Shown: positions 59,982 to 64,000 of the stretch, in pieces
Position numbering within the stretch: position 1 is the stretch's first letter
Layout: every line of letters begins with the position of its first letter
Source of the DNA: an uncultured Paracoccaceae bacterium
Lineage (GTDB): Bacteria; Pseudomonadota; Alphaproteobacteria; Rhodobacterales; Rhodobacteraceae
DNA length: 64,000 nt
Assembly (NCBI GenBank): GCA_947500775.1
Contig: CANMTD010000004.1
Location: forward strand, 62,001-126,000
Direction of reading: 5' to 3'
Notes under the pieces: model-generated
Database searches by the model: none
The model's input: only the letters and a program-made list of their open reading frames with translations
Told to the model about the DNA's origin: nothing
Program-made: the position numbers and the translations under genes

Positions 59982-60114
59982 AAGCGGCTCCGCTATATTC
60001 TGATAGTCTTGGGTTGAGCATGATTATATAGACCCCCTGCCCCGTCTGAAAAGGGCAGGCCGCCACGAGAGCACATTCTAGGTCTCAATAGCGCCATTCG
60101 CCAGAGGAATTGCC

Positions 60115-60810
60115 GTGACGTTGTCAACAATCGCCTTCGATGCCGATGACACCCTTTGGCAGAATGAACAATTCTTCCGGATGACCCAAACGCGATTCGC
60201 CGAATTGCTGACCGATTTCACCAAACCGGATCACCTGTACGACCGCCTGCTGGCGGCCGAGAAACGTAACCTGGGTCAGTATGGTTTCGGGGTGAAGGGG
60301 TTCGTGCTGTCGATGATCGAAACCGCCATCGAGGTCACCGACGAACGCGTGCCCGCCGCCGTGATCCACGCCCTGCTGCGCGAAGGGCAAGAGATGTTGC
60401 AGCACCCTATCGAATTGCTGCCCCACGCCCGGCAAACCGTGACCGAACTGTCCGAACACCACCGAATTTTGCTGATCACCAAAGGCGACCTGCTGGATCA
60501 GGAACGCAAACTGGCGCAATCCGGTCTGGGCGATCTGTTCGACGGGGTCGAGATTGTGTCGCAGAAAACCAGCCATATCTATGAACGGATTTTCGCCAGC
60601 CACGGCGATGGCCCCGCGCAGGCGATGATGGTGGGAAATTCCCTGCGATCCGATGTCATTCCTGCGCTGAAGGCGGGCGCATGGGGTGTCTTTGTGCCCC
60701 ATGACCTGACATGGGAGTTGGAACACGCCGAACCGCCCGAGGCCCATGATCGTTACCGCAGGATGGACAATTTGGGGGCGCTGCCCGATTTGGTCGCGTC
60801 GCTTGGATAA
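60115..60810 (+). CDS. HAD-family hydrolase
   Basis: 231-residue haloacid-dehalogenase-like phosphatase. Motif I is 'AFDADDTLW' (nucleophile Asp near residue 9), motif II 'LLITKGD', motif III the lysine in 'IVSQKTSH' and motif IV 'MMVGNSLRSDVIPA'. A GTG start with AGAGGAA upstream is used. It is a C1-cap, YjjG-like layout, so a nucleotide or sugar phosphate is a plausible substrate, which the sequence does not settle. It seems monocistronic. Confidence 0.88.
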   Translation: MTLSTIAFDADDTLWQNEQFFRMTQTRFAELLTDFTKPDHLYDRLLAAEKRNLGQYGFGVKGFVLSMIETAIEVTDERVPAAVIHALLREGQEMLQHPIELLPHARQTVTELSEHHRILLITKGDLLDQERKLAQSGLGDLFDGVEIVSQKTSHIYERIFASHGDGPAQAMMVGNSLRSDVIPALKAGAWGVFVPHDLTWELEHAEPPEAHDRYRRMDNLGALPDLVASLG

Positions 60811-60983
60811 CATCTTGTGGTCGGGCTCATCGCCCCGCCCATATGTGGACACCTCAACTTAGCCCGTAAAGCTGTTGAAAATAAGGTGTTTTATGAAAGC
60901 GGCACCTGTGTTACGCTTGCCGTAATAACGAATAAGCTGACCGGAAAAATCCGGCGGCATGAGGCAGTGAAAAGGTAAGCGAC

Positions 60984-62507
60984 GTGCACACACAGGGGCA
61001 CCCGGTCCGTATTGGGCTGTTTTCCATCATATTCGCGTGTTTTTGGGCGGCTGCTGCGCATGCCGCGCCCTATGCCGCGATGGTCATTGATGCGCGATCC
61101 GGCGAGGTTCTGCATTCGCGCAACGCCGATACCCGGCTGCACCCTGCGTCGCTGACCAAGATGATGACGCTGTATATCGCGTTTGAGGCTGTGGAAAACG
61201 GCGAAATCTCGCTGGATACCAAGGTGCGCATTTCCAAAAAGGCGGCCTCGGAACCGCCGTCCAAACTGGGATTGCGTGCGGGCCAGAAAATCGCCTTCCG
61301 GTACCTGATCCGCGCCGCCGCCGTCAAATCCGCCAATGATGCCGCCACCGCCATCGGCGAGGCCATCGAAGGCAGCGAAGCCGCCTTTGCCCGCCGCATG
61401 AACCGCACCGCCAAGGCGCTGGGGATGAGCAGATCGACCTTCAAGAACGCCCATGGCCTGACCGAAAGCGGGCATATGTCCACGGCACGTGACATGACCA
61501 CCCTGGGGCGGCATCTGTTTTACGACTATCCCGACTATTACAACCTGTTTTCGCGCCGCACGACCGACGCAGGCATCAAGCAGGTGAACAACACCAACCG
61601 GCGTCTGCTGGGGGCCTATAAGGGTGCCGACGGGATCAAAACCGGCTATACGCGCGCCGCCGGGTTCAACCTTGTCGCCTCGGCCGTGCGCGGCAAGGAA
61701 CGGGTGATCGCCACCGTTTTCGGCGGACGCTCCACCGCCACACGCAACGCCAAGGTGGCCGAGCTGCTGGATCTGGGATTCCGCCGCGCCCCGACGCGCG
61801 TGGCTGTGCGCCGCCCCGCGCGCCCCGCGTATCGCGGCAGCGACAAATCCAAGACCGGCACGGTGGTGGCAAGCTCGGGCAGCACGTCCAAGGTGTCCAG
61901 CAAAACCATCCGTGTCGTGACCGCGCTGAAAACCTCGATGCGGCCCGTGGCCCGGCCCGACCGGGCACAGCCGGAACCCGCCCCCGAGCTGTTGCTGGCA
62001 ATGCAGGACGATATCCAGAAAGCGATCAAAGAGGCGCAGGCGACCCCTGAGCCCGATCCCATCGTGGTGCCCGAAACCGTGATTGCCGAAGCGGCAAAGC
62101 TGGAAACCGCAGAGGTCGCAAAAGCCACCGTGATCGAACCCGCCCCGGCCCCGCAGCCGCGCGCGGCCTTTGCCGGTGTCACCCCCCGCGCCCGCCCCGA
62201 ACATGTGGTGCTGGCCGCCCTGCACCCCGCCGAGCCCGAGGTCGTCACCCGCATGTCCACATCGGGCGGACGGCATTGGGGGATCAATGTGGGCCGCTAT
62301 GGATCGCGCTATGATGCTGAACGCGTCCTGCTGAAAACCGCGTTGAAAGAGCTGGGAACACTGGACAGCGCCCTGCGCAAAGTGGTCAAGAACAGCCGCG
62401 GGTTCGATGCGAATTTCGTCGGCATGACACAGGATCAGGCCGCGACCGCCTGTCACCGCCTGCAATCGCGCGGTGCGGAATGCCAGACCTTCGGCCCCCG
62501 GTCGTAA
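60984..62507 (+). CDS. D-alanyl-D-alanine carboxypeptidase (PBP5/6 family) with C-terminal SPOR domain
   Basis: 507-residue periplasmic S11 peptidase that trims peptidoglycan pentapeptides. After a signal peptide ending at 'AAHA', the catalytic motifs are 'HPASLTKMM' (SxxK, residue ~47), 'SANDAA' (SxN) and 'GIKTGYT' (KTG). A long Pro/Ala/Glu-rich linker (residues ~275-420) leads to a SPOR domain ('HWGINVGRYGSRYDAERVL' in part) that binds denuded septal glycan, so it is probably recruited to the division site. GTG start with AAAGGT upstream. Confidence 0.92.
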   Translation: MHTQGHPVRIGLFSIIFACFWAAAAHAAPYAAMVIDARSGEVLHSRNADTRLHPASLTKMMTLYIAFEAVENGEISLDTKVRISKKAASEPPSKLGLRAGQKIAFRYLIRAAAVKSANDAATAIGEAIEGSEAAFARRMNRTAKALGMSRSTFKNAHGLTESGHMSTARDMTTLGRHLFYDYPDYYNLFSRRTTDAGIKQVNNTNRRLLGAYKGADGIKTGYTRAAGFNLVASAVRGKERVIATVFGGRSTATRNAKVAELLDLGFRRAPTRVAVRRPARPAYRGSDKSKTGTVVASSGSTSKVSSKTIRVVTALKTSMRPVARPDRAQPEPAPELLLAMQDDIQKAIKEAQATPEPDPIVVPETVIAEAAKLETAEVAKATVIEPAPAPQPRAAFAGVTPRARPEHVVLAALHPAEPEVVTRMSTSGGRHWGINVGRYGSRYDAERVLLKTALKELGTLDSALRKVVKNSRGFDANFVGMTQDQAATACHRLQSRGAECQTFGPRS

Positions 62508-62511
62508 CCCC

Positions 62512-63201
62512 ATGACCGGCTATGTCTTCGCGCCGCCCGCCTGCCCCAGCCTGCCCGTGGTGGGACAGGCCGACCGGTTTCCGGTGCGCCGGATTTTCTG
62601 TGTCGGGCGCAACTATGCCGAACACGCGCGCGAAATGGGCAATGACCCGGACCGCGAACCGCCGTTTTTCTTTAGCAAACCCGGTGATGCACTGGTGCAG
62701 GATGGCGCCACAATCCCCTATCCGCCCGCAACCGAGAACCTGCATTTCGAGGCAGAGCTGGTGCTGGCCATCGGGTTGGGCGGGCGCGACATCGCCCCCG
62801 GCAACGCGCTGTCCCATATCTGGGGCTATGCGCCCGGAAACGATCTGACCCGGCGCGATCTGCAGGCGCAGGCAAAATCCATGCGCCGCCCGTGGGACAT
62901 GGGCAAGGCCTTCGACAATTCGGCTGTTTGCGGCGCGATCCTGTCTGCCGCCGATATTGGCCATCCGGCACGGGGCCGCATCACCGCCACGGTCAATGAC
63001 ACCCTCCAACAGGACGCCGATATTGCCGATATGATCTGGCCGGTCGCGGATATCATCGCGCATCTGTCAGCGCTTGTAACGCTGGCCCCCGGCGATCTGA
63101 TCTATACCGGAACACCCGCCGGTGTCGGCGCGCTGGTGGCCGGGGACACCTGCACTGTTGCCATCGACGGGCTGGGCCAGGTAACCACCCACATCGCCTA
63201 A
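62512..63201 (+). CDS. Fumarylacetoacetate hydrolase family protein, short type (fumarylpyruvate hydrolase-like)
   Basis: 229-residue FAH-fold hydrolase. The blocks 'FCVGRNYAEHAREMG', 'FFFSKPGDALV', 'LHFEAELVLAIG' (metal-binding E-x-E), 'GYAPGNDLTRRDLQ' and 'IYTGTPAGVG' are those of fumarylpyruvate/acylpyruvate hydrolases (human FAHD1 group). It differs from the long FAH enzyme at 2101-3249. The ATG follows the carboxypeptidase stop by 4 nt, so the two may be co-transcribed. An oxaloacetate decarboxylase/acylpyruvase role is as likely as gentisate catabolism, because no gentisate genes are near. Confidence 0.88.
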   Translation: MTGYVFAPPACPSLPVVGQADRFPVRRIFCVGRNYAEHAREMGNDPDREPPFFFSKPGDALVQDGATIPYPPATENLHFEAELVLAIGLGGRDIAPGNALSHIWGYAPGNDLTRRDLQAQAKSMRRPWDMGKAFDNSAVCGAILSAADIGHPARGRITATVNDTLQQDADIADMIWPVADIIAHLSALVTLAPGDLIYTGTPAGVGALVAGDTCTVAIDGLGQVTTHIA

Positions 63202-63208
63202 GCACGCC

Positions 63209-63367
63209 TTACGGTTTGGGGTGATCGTCCCAATCGTCGTTCAGGAACCGCTGACCATCGCCCTCGGGGTCGTCATACTGGCGCGATCGCAGGGCCCAGA
63301 AAAACGCGGCCAATCCCAAGCCCCCCAAAAACAGCGAGATCGGGATCAGATAGACCAGCATTTCCAT
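63209..63367 (-). CDS. ccoS: cbb3-type cytochrome oxidase assembly protein CcoS
   Basis: 52-residue protein: short N-terminus, one helix 'LVYLIPISLFLGGLGLAAFFWAL', then 'RSRQYDDPEGDGQRFLNDDW', the CcoS hallmark with its D-D-P-x-G. It lies directly after ccoI on the same strand; AGGTGA overlapping the ccoI stop serves as ribosome-binding site for ATG 63367. CcoS is needed to load haem and copper into cytochrome cbb3 oxidase in the inner membrane. Confidence 0.92.
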   Translation of the reverse strand: MEMLVYLIPISLFLGGLGLAAFFWALRSRQYDDPEGDGQRFLNDDWDDHPKP

Positions 63368-63374
63368 CAGTATG

Positions 63375-64000
63375 TCACCTTAGCCGCAGCGCGTTCAGCG
63401 ACACGGTAATCGACGAGGCTGACATTGCCAATGCAGCGGCCAAAGGTGTCGCCAGACCGACCAAAGCGATCGGGATCGCGATCATATTGTACAGCGCCGC
63501 AATGGTGAAATTTTCCTTGATCCGGCGGGTGGCGCGTTTGGCGGTGATCATCGCATCGCCCAGCGGCGACAGGTCGCTGCCCAGCAAGACGATATCGGAC
63601 GCAACCCGCGCCGCATCCAACGCGCTGGCCGGAGAGATCGACACATGCGCCGCACTCAGGGCGGCGGTGTCGTTCAACCCGTCGCCGACCATCAACACCC
63701 GTGCGCCGGCATCGCTCAGCGATTGCACGAAGGCCGCTTTTTCGCTGGGCAGGACACCCGCCTGCCAATCGGCGATCTCCAGCCGCGTGGCCAGATCGGC
63801 CACCGGCCCCGCCGCATCGCCCGACAGCAGATGCACGGATTTCCCCTGTGCACGCAGATCGGCGACGGCCTTGGCAGCCCCGGGCCGCAGGCTGTCGCTG
63901 AAGGTAAACTCGACCGGATCGGCATCGCCGATGCGCAACCATGCGGCGGTGGCATCGCCCGGCGTGGCGCCCAGCCATGCGGCCCGGCCAAAGCGCACGG
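63375..64000 (-). CDS. ccoI: Copper-translocating P-type ATPase CcoI (5' part outside window)
   Basis: C-terminal ~208 residues of a P1B-type ATPase; the reading frame stays open to the end of the window. The hinge motif 'MVGDGLNDTAALSAAHVSI' and the two C-terminal helices ('FTIAALYNMIAIPIALVGL', 'PLAAALAMSASSITVSLNALRL' in part) are clear, including the MxxSS-type transmembrane metal-site residues. Followed by ccoS, it is identified as CcoI, which supplies copper to cytochrome cbb3 oxidase. The N-terminal metal-binding domain, CPC motif and DKTGT lie outside the window. Confidence 0.93.
   Translation of the reverse strand, partial: VRFGRAAWLGATPGDATAAWLRIGDADPVEFTFSDSLRPGAAKAVADLRAQGKSVHLLSGDAAGPVADLATRLEIADWQAGVLPSEKAAFVQSLSDAGARVLMVGDGLNDTAALSAAHVSISPASALDAARVASDIVLLGSDLSPLGDAMITAKRATRRIKENFTIAALYNMIAIPIALVGLATPLAAALAMSASSITVSLNALRLR

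Noticed and set aside
1-64000. CRISPR array, prophage, insertion sequence or rRNA operon
   Set aside because: No spaced direct repeats, phage structural genes, transposase genes or rRNA sequence were seen; the only short tandem repeat is the coding repeat at 42501-42572.

Overview
The window is 64 kb of high-GC, densely packed chromosomal DNA from an alphaproteobacterium, most likely a Rhodobacteraceae (Roseobacter-group) member. The clues are an APS-type sulfate assimilation operon containing DUF2849 and DUF934 genes, a SelD fused to an NADH-dehydrogenase-like flavoprotein, cbb3-oxidase maturation genes (ccoI, ccoS), several TRAP and ABC uptake systems, and an alphaproteobacterial-type elongator tRNA-Met. 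Assignment is from protein-family recognition by eye; no database was searched.

Region 1 (1-19252) is accessory catabolism in three transcription units. (a) The tail of a branched-chain amino acid-type ABC transporter (livM', livG, livF), a fumarylacetoacetate-hydrolase-family enzyme and an aldehyde dehydrogenase run forward to a bidirectional terminator near 4.7 kb. (b) A reverse operon (10220 to 4760) encodes a class III CoA-transferase, enoyl-CoA hydratase, HMG-CoA-lyase-like enzyme, acyl-CoA dehydrogenase and MmgE/PrpD protein. (c) A divergent forward operon (10550 to 19252) encodes a HyuA/HyuB hydantoinase/oxoprolinase pair, a DctP-type TRAP transporter, a second enoyl-CoA hydratase and a DapA-superfamily lyase of the 2-keto-3-deoxyarabonate dehydratase type. 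The shared promoter region carries a perfect 14-bp palindrome and a 12/14 copy of it, one near each divergent start, so the two units probably answer to one repressor. The most likely logic is uptake of a small organic acid or lactam, ATP-dependent opening or carboxylation, CoA activation, then dehydrogenation, hydration and lyase cleavage. The aldehyde dehydrogenase and DapA-like enzyme suggest a second exit to 2-oxoglutarate. The substrate is unknown.

An elongator tRNA-Met (19570-19646, reverse) separates this block from the rest, which looks more like core genome.

Region 2 (19.9-35.5 kb): a glycosyltransferase and hexapeptide acetyltransferase; a reverse sulfate assimilation operon (cysG, DUF2849, cysI, cysH, DUF934, fpr); a forward yhiI-rbbA-yhhJ-like export operon; mnmH convergent with the selD fusion (the selenouridine branch of selenium use). 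Region 3 (35.6-52 kb): an AttH/FtsX-type ABC cluster, a polyamine-type ABC uptake operon, a TPR protein, a PHP-family phosphoesterase, an AbrB-type membrane protein and the ybbP-ybbA / tesA cluster. Region 4 (51.8-64 kb): haem genes hemC, hemE and hemF interleaved with an unrecognised two-gene membrane-anchored operon, an SDR protein lacking its catalytic lysine, an RsmC-like methyltransferase, clpS, a HAD hydrolase, a SPOR-domain D,D-carboxypeptidase, a second FAH-family hydrolase, and the cbb3 maturation genes ccoS and (truncated by the window end) ccoI.
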